From: an uncultured Cohaesibacter sp.
GTDB lineage: Bacteria > Pseudomonadota > Alphaproteobacteria > Rhizobiales > Cohaesibacteraceae
DNA length: 64,000 bases
Direction of reading: 5' to 3'
Assembly (NCBI RefSeq): GCF_963677725.1
Contig: NZ_OY782507.1
Coordinates: forward strand, 682,001 to 746,000
Shown here: positions 44,912-54,011 of the stretch, in pieces
Layout: each line of letters starts with the position of its first letter
Numbering within the stretch: position 1 is the stretch's first letter
Made by a program: the position numbers and the translations under genes
Notes under the pieces: generated by a model
Told to the model about the DNA's origin: nothing
Database searches by the model: none
Seen by the model: only the letters and a program-made list of their open reading frames with translations

Positions 44912-46056
44912 CGGGTGCTTCCCTCATTGCTGTCTGCTTGCCCTTGATCCCCGTCAAGGGTGTGGTTGGCATAGAATTCGGCCTGCATCTGGCGGACGAG
45001 TTTCAGCTCGGCCTGGAAGTCGACATAATGTGGCAGCTTCAAATGTTCGACGAAGCCGGTGGCCTGCACATTGTCGGAATGGGAAATGACGAATTCTTCA
45101 TCCTGCGCTGGCGCGATCACATCTTCACCAAATTCATCGGCCCGTAAGGCGCGGTCACATAGAGCCATGGACATGGCTTTGCGCTCCGATTGGCCAAAGA
45201 CCAGACCATAGCCACGGGTGAATTGTGGTGGCGCGGTGCGTGAACCCTTGAACTGGTTGACCATCTGGCATTCACTGATCTGGATGCGGCCAATGGAAAC
45301 CGCAAAGCCTAACTCAGGCACCTCTGCCATCACATCAACCTCGCCGATGCGGATTTCGCCAGCGAAGGGATGGTTGCGGCCATAGCCGCGCTGGGTGGAA
45401 TAGCCAAGCGCCAGCAAAAAGCCTTCATCGCCACGGGACAGGGCTTGCAGCCGCTGGTCGCGGGTGAGCGGGAAATCAAGCGGCTTGCGCGTGATGTCTC
45501 CCGGCTCCGGCCAACTCTCTTCACCGTCTGGCAACTGGCCATCCGGTTCCATCAGGCCTTCCCCTGCAATGAGGTCAGAGACGCGCGGCATGGTCTCGGC
45601 TGGGCTATCCGTATCAAGATCGGCTTTATGCGGTGCAGGCACCTCCTCATCGCCGGTCAGGTCCGGGTCTAGCAGACGGTGGGTATAGTCAAAGGTCGGA
45701 CCGAGGATCTGACCACCGGGCAAATCCTTGAACGTCGCGGAAATGCGGCGCTGGATTTGCATGGCGCTGGTGTCAATCGGCTCGGAATAGCCAAAGCGCG
45801 GCAAGGTGGTGCGATAGGCACGGGTCAGGAAGATGGCTTCGATCAGATCGCCCCGCGCCTGCTTGATGGCGAGTGCAGCCAATTCCCGGTCATAGAGTGC
45901 GCCTTCGCTCATGACCCTATCAACGGCCAGGGACAATTGTTCGGAAATCTGATCAAGCGACAGGGCATCAATGTCACGATCGCCACGGCGGCGGTCTGCG
46001 AGCAGTTGATGTGCGGCCTCAATGGCGGTTTCCCCGCCCTTCACGGCTACATACAT
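44908..46056 (-). CDS. phnI: Carbon-phosphorus lyase complex subunit PhnI
   Basis: Catalytic subunit that, with PhnG, PhnH and PhnL, displaces adenine from ATP with phosphonate. The 382-residue protein opens MYVAVKGGETAIEAAHQLL, as in other PhnI, with QIQRRISATFKDLPGGQILGPT and LPHYVDFQAELKLVRQM further on. The start at 46056 follows GGGAGGGCG and lies one base after the phnH stop (TGA-T-ATG). A longer frame to 46128 runs into phnH and is not supported. Confidence 0.95.
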   Translation of the reverse strand: MYVAVKGGETAIEAAHQLLADRRRGDRDIDALSLDQISEQLSLAVDRVMSEGALYDRELAALAIKQARGDLIEAIFLTRAYRTTLPRFGYSEPIDTSAMQIQRRISATFKDLPGGQILGPTFDYTHRLLDPDLTGDEEVPAPHKADLDTDSPAETMPRVSDLIAGEGLMEPDGQLPDGEESWPEPGDITRKPLDFPLTRDQRLQALSRGDEGFLLALGYSTQRGYGRNHPFAGEIRIGEVDVMAEVPELGFAVSIGRIQISECQMVNQFKGSRTAPPQFTRGYGLVFGQSERKAMSMALCDRALRADEFGEDVIAPAQDEEFVISHSDNVQATGFVEHLKLPHYVDFQAELKLVRQMQAEFYANHTLDGDQGQADSNEGSTR

Positions 46057-46057
46057 A

Positions 46058-46714
46058 TCAGCGCCCTCCCGGTTTCTGGTTTTCGATCCGCGTGGTGCGG
46101 GGCAAACAGGCGATGGTATCGGGGGCAACGAAGATCACATCAACACCGCGCGGGAAACGATTGTTGTTGGCGGTCCATTGATCCAGAAAGAGCGGCGATA
46201 TGGGAGAGACACCAAGCGATGTCGTGGTCTTGATGCCCGGACCGGAGAGGGTCCAGTCCCCCTCCTCGCTCAGCTCCTCAACTGCAACGATCAGTGTGCT
46301 GGAGCGGTCCGGATAGTCCTGCTGCCCTTGAGCGAAGATGTCGAGCGAGGCGATCTTTTGCGCCTCAGTAAGCACAGCAAAGGTAGCGCGTGCAGGTTCA
46401 ACCGCAAAAGGCGCGCCAACATGAAAGGTCAGCCAGTCGGCGGCTGCCGACTTTCCTTGCAGTGCTTCATCGAGCCAAAGAGGAGTGTCTGCATCGGCCA
46501 AGGTTGCCAACACGGCACCGACCAAAGGCAGCAGACCGGCCGGCGGCTTGGCATCGGTTTTGATCGGCTTGATGGTGCCGGGGCGGGCCATGGCATCCAT
46601 GATTGCGCGGAAGATCCGCTGCGTCTGCAGAGTTGGCTCGCTCAAGCCTCCCTGCATGGCCTTGGCAGCATCTTTGCGGGTCTGCATGTTGTTGGTTCCT
46701 GCGTTGGGCATCAA
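46058..46714 (-). CDS. phnH: Phosphonate C-P lyase subunit PhnH
   Basis: A 218-residue structural subunit of the PhnGHIJ core. TQRIFRAIMDAMARPGTI near residue 31 is the family signature, and FPRGVDVIFVAPD lies near the C-terminus. The start overlaps the phnG stop by 4 bp. A first stretch of ~15 residues is extra, so an internal ATG (MQTRKDA) is possible. Confidence 0.93.
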   Translation of the reverse strand: MMPNAGTNNMQTRKDAAKAMQGGLSEPTLQTQRIFRAIMDAMARPGTIKPIKTDAKPPAGLLPLVGAVLATLADADTPLWLDEALQGKSAAADWLTFHVGAPFAVEPARATFAVLTEAQKIASLDIFAQGQQDYPDRSSTLIVAVEELSEEGDWTLSGPGIKTTTSLGVSPISPLFLDQWTANNNRFPRGVDVIFVAPDTIACLPRTTRIENQKPGGR

Positions 46715-47229
46715 TCGTCCCCCCTGATCATGGTGAAGAAGTTGACACGGGTGGCCTGGGTTTCTGCGGCCTGTTGGCGATCCCGTTCCGCGGCCGCCCG
46801 TTCCAGCGGCGCCAGAATGCGGCTTTCGATCAGGTCTGCGGTGGCGCGGTCGCCAGCCATCGCGTCAATCACTGCTGCGAGTTTGGCCTTGCCTGCATCC
46901 CGGCCCAGCATGATCGCATGGCCGATGGCACCATTTTCCATCCGCACCGTGGCTCGGGTGGCCGTGGCTTCGCCGAAATTGAAAGGTGCACCACCGCCAC
47001 CAATGCAACCTCGCAAGGCAACCAGACCGGTTTCCGGACCACGCAACAATTCGCAACCGGGATCCAGCGCAAGGGACTGCCATGCTTTCAATAGGTCCTG
47101 TTTGGGCGCATTGGCCAGAATTGACATTCTGCGCTGATGGGCGATCTGCGCAGCACTGAGCGCCTGTGTGGCACCTTGGCTGTCGCCATTTCTTTGCTCC
47201 GTAGCGTGAGGGCGGTGTCTGTCTTCCAT
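46711..47229 (-). CDS. phnG: Phosphonate C-P lyase subunit PhnG
   Basis: First gene of the phn operon. The 172-residue protein contains RRMSILANAPKQDLLKAW (the conserved PhnG start), RGPETGLVALRGCIGGGGAPFNFGEATATRATVR, and GYALGRD-like GHAIMLGRDAG. The N-terminal ~30 residues precede the usual family start. Transcription is expected from the Pho-box region about 80-100 bp upstream. Confidence 0.93.
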   Translation of the reverse strand: MEDRHRPHATEQRNGDSQGATQALSAAQIAHQRRMSILANAPKQDLLKAWQSLALDPGCELLRGPETGLVALRGCIGGGGAPFNFGEATATRATVRMENGAIGHAIMLGRDAGKAKLAAVIDAMAGDRATADLIESRILAPLERAAAERDRQQAAETQATRVNFFTMIRGDD

Positions 47230-47257
47230 GAGGAGATCCGTCTCATCTGGTGTGGAA

Positions 47258-47417
47258 TTTGTCTATTTTACTATACAATTTTGCTAAGGCGTTTTCTACG
47301 CATCGTTGGTGACAACAATGTGACGGTCTGATCAAAGCCTGATGAAATGCGAAAAAGCGCAATTCGCTTTGGTGCGCCTATTGGAAATTGCGACATCTTT
47401 CCAACAAGATAGACAAA
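47258..47417. promoter_or_regulatory. Candidate PhnF operators in the phnF-phnG intergenic region
   Basis: TTTGTCTAT at 47258-47266 is matched by its exact complement ATAGACAAA at 47409-47417, one near each divergent start. The first lies inside an imperfect palindrome (47259-47278: TTGTCTAT...CTATACAA). GntR/HutC-type regulators such as PhnF bind sites of this sort. The assignment is an inference from position and symmetry. Confidence 0.5.
47309..47326 (-). promoter_or_regulatory. Candidate Pho box upstream of phnG
   Basis: On the minus strand the bases read CCGTCAC-ATTG-TTGTCAC, two 7-bp half-sites spaced by 4, close to the alphaproteobacterial PhoB consensus (CTGTCAY-N4-CTGTCAY). A TAGAAA -10-like hexamer follows after 10 bp in the direction of phnG. 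This predicts induction of the operon under phosphate limitation. Confidence 0.68.
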
Positions 47418-47503
47418 TGACTTTATGCAATGTGCTGGACGGCGGCACGGAACCGCGCTAAAGGATCGATCAAGCGCGTGCAGCAGGATCAAAGGACCGA
47501 CGG

Positions 47504-48268
47504 ATGGACTCCGAAACACTAAAAGGCGAGATTGAGCGGCGCAGCGGCGTGGCTCTGTGGCGACAGATTGCAGATGCAATCCGGGCGGGCATTTCTTCGG
47601 GATTGGGTGATGAAACCGGCAAACTGCCGCCAGAAATAGAATTGGCCAAGCAGTTTGGGGTTAATCGCCATACCGTGCGGTCAGCCATTTCGGCTCTGGT
47701 CAGCGATGGCATCTTGCGGGCGGAACAGGGGCGCGGCACCTTCATCATTGACCCCAAGCGCCTGACCTACCAGATTTCCAAACGCACCCGCTTCTCCACC
47801 GGTCTGGCGTCGCAAGGGGCGACCAGCTCAAAAAGCCTGATTTCGTGCGAACAGGTCGCAGCCAACCGCGATGTCGCGCTTGCCCTCGACATTGCCCTTG
47901 GGGCGCCCGTTACCTGCATGCGGAATGTCGGCATGAGCGACGAGATGCCCGTCAGCCGCTCAACCTCATGGTATGATGCGAAACGGTTTCCCGATTTTGC
48001 CAAACATTACAAAGCCCTTGGCTCGGTCACCAAAGCGTTCGCCGCGTGCGGTTTGCCAGACTATGTCAGGCATTCGACCATCATCGAAGCCTATCACGCC
48101 ACGATCGACGATGTTCGGATCATGCGGTTGACGCCCGGGTCCATTGTGCTGGTCACCCATGCAATCAACCATGACCTCGAAGGTCGCCCGGTCGAATATT
48201 CAAAGACCCGCTTTTCTGCGGATCGGATCAATCTTGAAATCGACATGGATGGGGCAACCCTGCCCTGA
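47504..48268 (+). CDS. phnF: GntR-family (HutC subfamily) regulator of phosphonate genes
   Basis: A 254-residue repressor. The N-terminal winged helix (ALWRQIADAIRAGI, LPPEIELAKQFGVNRHTVRSAISALVSDG, EQGRGTFI) precedes a UTRA effector domain (~90-250). It is divergent from phnG, the usual place for phnF, and likely responds to a phosphonate or a pathway intermediate. Confidence 0.92.
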   Translation: MDSETLKGEIERRSGVALWRQIADAIRAGISSGLGDETGKLPPEIELAKQFGVNRHTVRSAISALVSDGILRAEQGRGTFIIDPKRLTYQISKRTRFSTGLASQGATSSKSLISCEQVAANRDVALALDIALGAPVTCMRNVGMSDEMPVSRSTSWYDAKRFPDFAKHYKALGSVTKAFAACGLPDYVRHSTIIEAYHATIDDVRIMRLTPGSIVLVTHAINHDLEGRPVEYSKTRFSADRINLEIDMDGATLP

Positions 48269-48410
48269 CGCCCAAAACTTCGGCATCAACCTATGCTTTG
48301 TGACGATAAGGCGCGCGCAATCGCCCCTTGAAATGTTGGCAAAAGTCTTCAGACTTGGTCTTGCAAAGGCTCAACCGTGCCGCATTTCCCTTTTCATTCG
48401 GAGATTTGAT

Positions 48411-48875
48411 ATGCAACTGACAAGCCCCGATTTCAACGATGGCGGTCCACTACCGCAAAAATCAGTTTCTGCCGGTCTGGGCGGGAAGGATCTTTCCCCA
48501 CTTCTGGTTTGGTCTGGCGTTCCCGCTGAGGCCAAGAGTCTTGCCTTGACCTGCTATGACCCGGATGCGCCAACGGGCTCGGGCTTTTGGCATATGATCA
48601 TCACCAATCTGCCAGTCACTGAAAGCGGTCAGATTTCCAGCGATTCCCTGCCCAAAAGCACGATGAGTGCCTTGAATGATGCGGGCACCGAGGGCTTTAC
48701 CGGGGCTTATCCGCCGCCGGATGATCCTGCCCATCGCTATATCTTCACGCTTCATGCGCTGTCTCTTGATGAGATTGATACATCAAGCATGACAGGGGCT
48801 TATGTCCGGTTTAATATCATGAGGAACCAGATCGCCTCTGCAAGCATCACCGGCTTCTTCAAAAATGAAGGGTGA
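48411..48875 (+). CDS. YbhB/YbcL-family Raf-kinase-inhibitor-like protein
   Basis: A 154-residue PEBP-fold protein: PLPQKSVSAGLGGKDLSPLLVWSG, then LTCYDPDAPTGSGFWHMII and HRYIFTLHAL, the anion-binding pocket of the family. The start at 48411 follows CGGAG. Bacterial functions are not settled. It lies 142 bp beyond phnF and is probably separate from the phosphonate genes. Confidence 0.92.
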   Translation: MQLTSPDFNDGGPLPQKSVSAGLGGKDLSPLLVWSGVPAEAKSLALTCYDPDAPTGSGFWHMIITNLPVTESGQISSDSLPKSTMSALNDAGTEGFTGAYPPPDDPAHRYIFTLHALSLDEIDTSSMTGAYVRFNIMRNQIASASITGFFKNEG

Positions 48876-48915
48876 GCCGCGGCTTGCAGCAGTGAGAATC
48901 GCTCAACAAGACAGG

Positions 48916-48938
48916 TCAGGCCGGGAATGTCGGCCTGA
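48916..48938. other. Short inverted repeat between the YbhB gene and the next gene
   Basis: TCAGGCCG and CGGCCTGA form an 8-bp perfect stem around a 7-nt loop, 41 bp after the YbhB stop. There is no T run after it on the plus strand, so it may be an mRNA-end stabiliser or operator rather than a terminator. Confidence 0.45.
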
Positions 48939-48962
48939 TCGATGTTTCCAGAAAGACACTTT

Positions 48963-49301
48963 ATGCAACGCGTCAATCCGCTCAAACTGAACAAACTGCA
49001 ACTGCGTACCCTTATTCTCTTGCAAATTCTGGGTCGCACTCAGCCAGATGAGGCCTGGGAGAAAGATGGCTCGGTTACCATCCCGTCGATTCCCCACCCT
49101 CACGGGGACCATTTCCATGTGGGCGAATATGTCGTTCATGCAGCCGATGCCAGCGGTTTTACCAATCGCGGGGTTTGGGCGGCCCTGGCGCGCAAAGGGC
49201 TGGTGAAAAGCAAGGACGTGCCCCCCATTGGGCTGACCCGCGAAGGACTTGATTATATCACCGGGCTCGAAAAGAAATTTCTGGAGAAATCCGACCACTG
49301 A
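48963..49301 (+). CDS. Conserved hypothetical protein, winged-helix-like
   Basis: A 112-residue protein whose sequence (LNKLQLRTLILLQILGRT, then GFTNRGVWAALARKGLVKS and LTREGLDYITGLEKKF) has the spacing of a small winged-helix domain, with a central His-rich part (PHPHGDHFHVGEYVVH). I do not recognise a named family. The start at 48963 is preferred by content, and 48942 is an in-frame alternative. Confidence 0.72.
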   Translation: MQRVNPLKLNKLQLRTLILLQILGRTQPDEAWEKDGSVTIPSIPHPHGDHFHVGEYVVHAADASGFTNRGVWAALARKGLVKSKDVPPIGLTREGLDYITGLEKKFLEKSDH

Positions 49302-49419
49302 TCTGGCTGGCCGTCATTTGCGACATACAGATGTATATCTGGACAAAAGCACCAGTTGGGACCAGACTTTTGCTAGGGAGCAGATCCCACTGCATCAGGG
49401 TTCAGGGAGATAGACCATC

Positions 49420-50043
49420 ATGCGCATCATTCTTGCTGATGATCATCCGCTTTATCGATCTGGCATGAAGCTGTTGTTGGAAGATCTGTTTCCTGACTCC
49501 AAGGTGGAAGAAGCGGGCGATGGGGTCGGTCTCAATCGATTGATCGAAAAATCGACGTCCCCCGATTTGATTCTGTCTGACCTGCTTTTTCCTGGCTTTG
49601 ACTATATGCGCGACCTGAAGAGATTGCGGCAGAGTTTTGCGCTCTGCCCGATCATTGCGGTGTCGATGCTCAATGATCCGGTCGAGATCGAACAGATCAT
49701 GGGACTTGGGGTCAATGGCTTCATTTCCAAATCCGTTTCCTCGCAAGAAGTCATGCGCGCAATTGCCAATATCATGCAGGGCCAGATCGAGGTCTGCATC
49801 AGCGATGCAACCCTATCGCAGGATATGGGTCATCAGCATCATGTTTCGCTTGAGGAATTGACCCCTCGGCAAATCGAAATCCTGAAGTTGCTGCGGCGTG
49901 GCTTGTCCAACAAGGAAATTGCCCGCGAGCTGGATCTCTCCCCCTTTACGGTACGCAGTCACGTTTCCGCATTGATGAAAAATCTCGGTGTGTCCAATCG
50001 GGCGGCCGCGTCGGCGATGGCAGCCAGCTACGGGCTGTCATGA
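49420..50043 (+). CDS. LuxR/NarL-type response regulator
   Basis: A 207-residue regulator with an N-terminal receiver domain (DDH at 7-9, phospho-acceptor Asp 54 in LILSDLL, Lys in SKSVSSQEV) and a C-terminal LuxR HTH (LTPRQIEILKLLRRGLSNKEIARELDLSPFTVRSH, written in part). Its stop overlaps by 6 bp the end of the hybrid kinase gene on the other strand. The two probably work together, although they are convergent and not in one operon. Confidence 0.92.
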   Translation: MRIILADDHPLYRSGMKLLLEDLFPDSKVEEAGDGVGLNRLIEKSTSPDLILSDLLFPGFDYMRDLKRLRQSFALCPIIAVSMLNDPVEIEQIMGLGVNGFISKSVSSQEVMRAIANIMQGQIEVCISDATLSQDMGHQHHVSLEELTPRQIEILKLLRRGLSNKEIARELDLSPFTVRSHVSALMKNLGVSNRAAASAMAASYGLS

Positions 50044-51855
50044 CAAGACCTGTTCGCCAGCATGGCTAGAGAGGAACCGGTCGAGCATGGCAGAGCGCAA
50101 TTGCACCGGCTGAACAGGCTTTTGAATGAGCAGGAGGCCAGCTTCCTTCACCCTTTGCTGCACATAGTCGGTCGAATCCCCTGAAATGATAAGCGCTCTG
50201 AGATCTGCCCCAAAGCGCGTGCGGGCAACTTCCACCACTTCGATGCCAGTAAAGTCATCCTCAAAGGCATAGTCGCTGACGATCAGATCAAACGGCCCCT
50301 TCAAGGTGGCAAATTCGGTCAGGTTGGTGGCAGATGAGACGTGACAGCCCCATTTGGTCAACAACTCTTGCGTTGCCTTGAGGGTTTCGCAATCATCATC
50401 CACCAGTAAGATACGCTTTTGATTGAAGCGGGCACCCGTTATGGCGCTCACTTTTTCCTGCTTTTCACAATCTGGCTTCAAGGCCTCGGTTGGCAAATTG
50501 AGGATCTTGATGCAGGTCCCTTGCGAACTGGTTTGCAGATCGAGCGTCAAGCCCTGCAAATCGGCTAAACGGCGAACAATAGCAAGGCCTAACCCCAATC
50601 CCTTATGTTGATTGTCGATGCCATTCATTGAGGCATTGACCCGCCCGGCCCGTTTGGAGACTTGCGTGAATTCCTCAAAAATCACCGCCTGATGTTCCTT
50701 GGCGATTCCCGGACCGTCGTCCATCACAGCAATCGATAGTCGATCACCATCAGGCGTTTGATAATGCTCGACACGGATCTGCACTGATCCACCCTCGGCA
50801 TGGCGGATGGCGTTGGACAGCAGATTTTGAACCATCCGGCGCACAAGGATCGTGTCGCCCATGACACCGACTTTGGGACATTCAAGCATGAGGGTAACAT
50901 GGGCAATCTCGGCCAATGGTTCATAATCATCAAGCACGTGGTTGAGCATGTCTTCAAGGTCAAACAGGCGCGGGCGCACCTGAATCTTGCCGCTGTCCAG
51001 CAGGCTGACATCAAGGAGCGAATTGAATAATTTCGACAGGGTTTGCAGACTGTTGCGAATGCGTTCTAGCGTGTTGCGGCTCTGTTCATCCATCTTGTTG
51101 AGGGGCAATGTTTCCATATAAAGCCCGATGGCGTGGATGGGTTGGCGCAAGTCGTGACTGGCGGCTGCCAGCAATCGGGTTTTTTCCCGGTTCGCATGCT
51201 CCGCCTCCGCAGCAGCATCGCGGTAGCGCTGGGCAAGATCCAGATTGTCCGTGCTGATGTCGATATATTGGGAGACGGATTCCATCACATCGGCCCCAAA
51301 GCGCAGCAACATCAGCATGAAAATGATCACCAACCCGCCCAGCAGGATGAAATCTCCCCCCAGCAGCATGATACGAACAGACAAAAGCCCCAGAAACGGC
51401 ACCACATATAAAATGAAGGAGCGCGGGAAGATGGCAAGCGAGCGGACGGCGGCGGCGGTCGCGCCTGCTGCAATTGACATCTGGATGGCGAAGTGAGCCA
51501 CATTGTCCGGATTGAGACTGACAAAGGTCATCACGCCCCAACTGATGCCGACCATCAAAGACAAGAGATCCATGAGCCGGATCCAGAGATAGGGATCGCG
51601 TTTGCTCCGTTCGGTTCGCACATAAACTTGACGCCAGACCTCCATTAACACCGGATAGCTGACCAGTTCCAGAACGGCCCAGAAATAAAGGAACCAGACG
51701 GGGACAGTAGGATTTTGGCTGGCGATGTAAAGCAGCGCCGCCGCAGTGGCAATGTGGCCGATATAAATGGAATTGGGAGTTTTCAGAAAAGCATCAACAT
51801 ATTGGTGAACGCGATCTGCGGGCAAAGGGGCCGAAAAGGATTTCGCGAGTGCCAT
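50038..51855 (-). CDS. Hybrid sensor histidine kinase/response regulator
   Basis: A 605-residue protein: about six membrane segments (30-190), a coiled linker, HisKA with His ~234 in AASHDLRQPIHAIG, HATPase_c (NLLSNAIRHAEGG, VMDDGPGI, LGLGLAIVRRL), then a C-terminal receiver domain (~460-595) with RILLVDDD and the acceptor Asp in LIVSDYAFED. The HDLRQP form of the H-box groups it with PAS/7TM-type hybrid kinases paired with LuxR regulators. The stimulus is unknown. Confidence 0.92.
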   Translation of the reverse strand: MALAKSFSAPLPADRVHQYVDAFLKTPNSIYIGHIATAAALLYIASQNPTVPVWFLYFWAVLELVSYPVLMEVWRQVYVRTERSKRDPYLWIRLMDLLSLMVGISWGVMTFVSLNPDNVAHFAIQMSIAAGATAAAVRSLAIFPRSFILYVVPFLGLLSVRIMLLGGDFILLGGLVIIFMLMLLRFGADVMESVSQYIDISTDNLDLAQRYRDAAAEAEHANREKTRLLAAASHDLRQPIHAIGLYMETLPLNKMDEQSRNTLERIRNSLQTLSKLFNSLLDVSLLDSGKIQVRPRLFDLEDMLNHVLDDYEPLAEIAHVTLMLECPKVGVMGDTILVRRMVQNLLSNAIRHAEGGSVQIRVEHYQTPDGDRLSIAVMDDGPGIAKEHQAVIFEEFTQVSKRAGRVNASMNGIDNQHKGLGLGLAIVRRLADLQGLTLDLQTSSQGTCIKILNLPTEALKPDCEKQEKVSAITGARFNQKRILLVDDDCETLKATQELLTKWGCHVSSATNLTEFATLKGPFDLIVSDYAFEDDFTGIEVVEVARTRFGADLRALIISGDSTDYVQQRVKEAGLLLIQKPVQPVQLRSAMLDRFLSSHAGEQVLS

Positions 51856-52119
51856 GGCCGCGTTCCAGTCTTGTTGATATTCGCACGAAAGGCTTCATGC
51901 TTTCGGAGCGAAAAAGCTTGAGGCATCCATTCTCGCCCAATATAAAGCGGCGCGCGTTGATTGGGAACAAAAGCCCGTTTAAATTCGCAGTGACATTGAA
52001 CAACTTGCGTCAATTTGCGCTCTTGCGTAGGCTTTCAATCCAACAGCTGTGTTTGCGTCCCCTTTTCATTCGAAATAGCCACCATGTGCCTTTCATCGGT
52101 ACATGGAACGGAGTTCACC

Positions 52120-52722
52120 ATGCCTGCTTATGAAGCCGTCATCGAAGCCATTGATCAAGCCAATGCAGCAGATCCCCGCCTGGAAGCGACGCAAGGGGGG
52201 GCTCCGATCCCGAAGGAATTGCTTTATGGCATCCGGATGAGCCTGATGTGTGAGGCCTTTGCGCCGGAGGCCGACGAGTTGACGCGGATTGCAGCTCGCG
52301 GCCAGCATATTGAACGCTGGATCATTCCACGCGATGATTATCCCCGCGACCGTCCCGGCTATCATCAATGGCGCAATGCCTTGAAGCGCCATCACGCTCA
52401 GAAAGTCAGCAGCCTCATGGCCGCGCAGGGCTATGACGAAGAGGCACAGAGCGTGGTGTCGGACGTGCTATTGAAGAAAAATTTCAAACGGGAGGCGCGC
52501 GCCCAACGCGTCGAAGATGTCGCGTGTCTGGTATTTCTGCAATATTATGCAATGGAATTTGCCGCTGACCATGAGATAGGCAAAGTGATCAGCATTCTGT
52601 CAAAAGTGTTGCCCAAAATGAGCGATGCCGGGCAAGCTCACATTGCCAAGCTCGATCTGCCAGAAGCCTTGATGGGTGCGATCGAAGCGGCACGCGCGTC
52701 CCTTGTGGCAAAGGATTCCTGA
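52120..52722 (+). CDS. DUF4202 domain-containing protein
   Basis: A 200-residue protein matching DUF4202: EAVIEAIDQANAADPRLE, LCEAFAPEADELTRIAARGQHIERWIIPRDDYP, then GYHQWRNALKRHHAQ, and VEDVACLVFLQYYAMEFA. The conserved His/Glu/Asp pattern suggests an HD-like metal site. In proteobacteria it often lies near sulfur assimilation or siroheme genes, which fits the CbiX-like gene downstream. The start at 52120 follows ACGGAG. Confidence 0.88.
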   Translation: MPAYEAVIEAIDQANAADPRLEATQGGAPIPKELLYGIRMSLMCEAFAPEADELTRIAARGQHIERWIIPRDDYPRDRPGYHQWRNALKRHHAQKVSSLMAAQGYDEEAQSVVSDVLLKKNFKREARAQRVEDVACLVFLQYYAMEFAADHEIGKVISILSKVLPKMSDAGQAHIAKLDLPEALMGAIEAARASLVAKDS

Positions 52723-53017
52723 TCAATTATCGTCCAGTGGCGCTTTTTGTCCCATTCCAACTTTTGCGTCCAATAAGAAAATGTGGACCAACAGTCTGAC
52801 CATATTTCGAAAAATTCTTCACCATCCGGTCAAATACGAAGCCGACAATCATGTTAAACTGACGGCAAGCGCCAACAGGATTAAGGCGAGTTCACGCAAC
52901 CCCTGATCTGACTTTCTGTTTGCTGCGTAAGAATTTGTAATGCTGTGCGAAAAGCAGGACTTTGCCTCATGTCAGCTTTGTCGGATAGTGCCACGCCAAA
53001 TTTTTGGACCGTTTGCC
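52723..53017. other. Intergenic region upstream of the CbiX-like gene
   Basis: About 295 bp without a credible gene. AT-rich segments around 52790-52870 may be promoter sequence. Nothing specific was recognised. Confidence 0.4.
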
Positions 53018-53791
53018 ATGCCCCCTATGAGACATGACCCGGAATCGGCCGTTTTGATCGTTGCCCATGGAGAACGCGGGGGACGATGCGACAATGCGCG
53101 TCTTCTTGAGCTGACGGATGAGGTGCGGCGCAATCTCGGCAATGTTCAGGTCGAGGCTGGCGTGTTGCGCGGCACGCCGAGTATTGCGGAAGCATGGACC
53201 AAACTCACGGCTCCCAATCGGCTCATCTATCCGTTTTTCATGGCGGACGGCTTTTTTTGCAATCGGATCCTACCCAAAAAGATAGCGGAGGCCACAGGTT
53301 CGGATCCGCGCGAGCCCGGATCGCCTGCGCAATTGCTAAAGCCTTTTGGTGTGTCCGATTGGCTTGCGGATGCTGTCATGGGTGCATTGGTGCGCGATAT
53401 GGGTCATCTGGGCTTGATTGGCAGTCAACCGCATCTGTTGATTGCCGCCCATGGCGCATCGGTCGACCGTCAATCGAGCAAGCGGGCGAATGAACTGGCG
53501 GGCAGTCTGCGCCAAACAGGCTATTTCCGCGATGTTTCCTGCGCTTTCCTTGATGAGGCGCCGCATCTTAATTGCGTCATCGGAACGATGCTCCCCAATA
53601 CGCTGGTTCTGCCGCTGTTCAATGGACTTGGATCGCACTCTGTCGATGACATGGCCGCGCTTGCGCGCGTTGCCCCGCCACAGACGCATTTTTTGTCCCC
53701 GGTTGGCGGACAGGACTGGGTTGGTGAGGTGATGACAGCTGACATTGAAGCGGCCCTTGCGGTTGGCAGAATGGCGATTGCTGCGGAGTGA
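53018..53791 (+). CDS. CbiX-like (sirohydrochlorin chelatase family) protein
   Basis: A 257-residue protein with two chelatase-like halves: the first opens SAVLIVAHGERGG (His in the usual metal-binding place) with LIYPFFMADGFF, the second LLIAAHGASVDRQSS with LVLPLFNG. This is the double-domain layout of CbiX-type cobalt/iron chelatases. It may act in siroheme or cobalamin synthesis, but the exact metal is not fixed by sequence. The start at 53018 was chosen by family fit; 52940 is an in-frame alternative. Confidence 0.82.
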   Translation: MPPMRHDPESAVLIVAHGERGGRCDNARLLELTDEVRRNLGNVQVEAGVLRGTPSIAEAWTKLTAPNRLIYPFFMADGFFCNRILPKKIAEATGSDPREPGSPAQLLKPFGVSDWLADAVMGALVRDMGHLGLIGSQPHLLIAAHGASVDRQSSKRANELAGSLRQTGYFRDVSCAFLDEAPHLNCVIGTMLPNTLVLPLFNGLGSHSVDDMAALARVAPPQTHFLSPVGGQDWVGEVMTADIEAALAVGRMAIAAE

Positions 53792-54011
53792 GGCCCGGAT
53801 TATTTTTCGTTTTGTGCCGCACTTTTCGCTGAACAATTGCTCAACCTCGTCGTTTTGCCTCTGACAGACCAATTTATCTGGACCAATCGTCTGAGAAAGC
53901 CACAAACGGACTGGATTTTTTTATACGACAAAAGTATGGTGCGACCGTTCTGAATGCCGAGCGTCGGCGCATCCGCTAAGAGATGCAGACGCAAACCAGC
54001 TGGAGACATTC

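Noticed and set aside
48144-48410. N-terminal extension of the YbhB-like protein
   Set aside because: The extension overlaps phnF in another frame, is unlike the family, and the start at 48411 has a good ribosome binding site.
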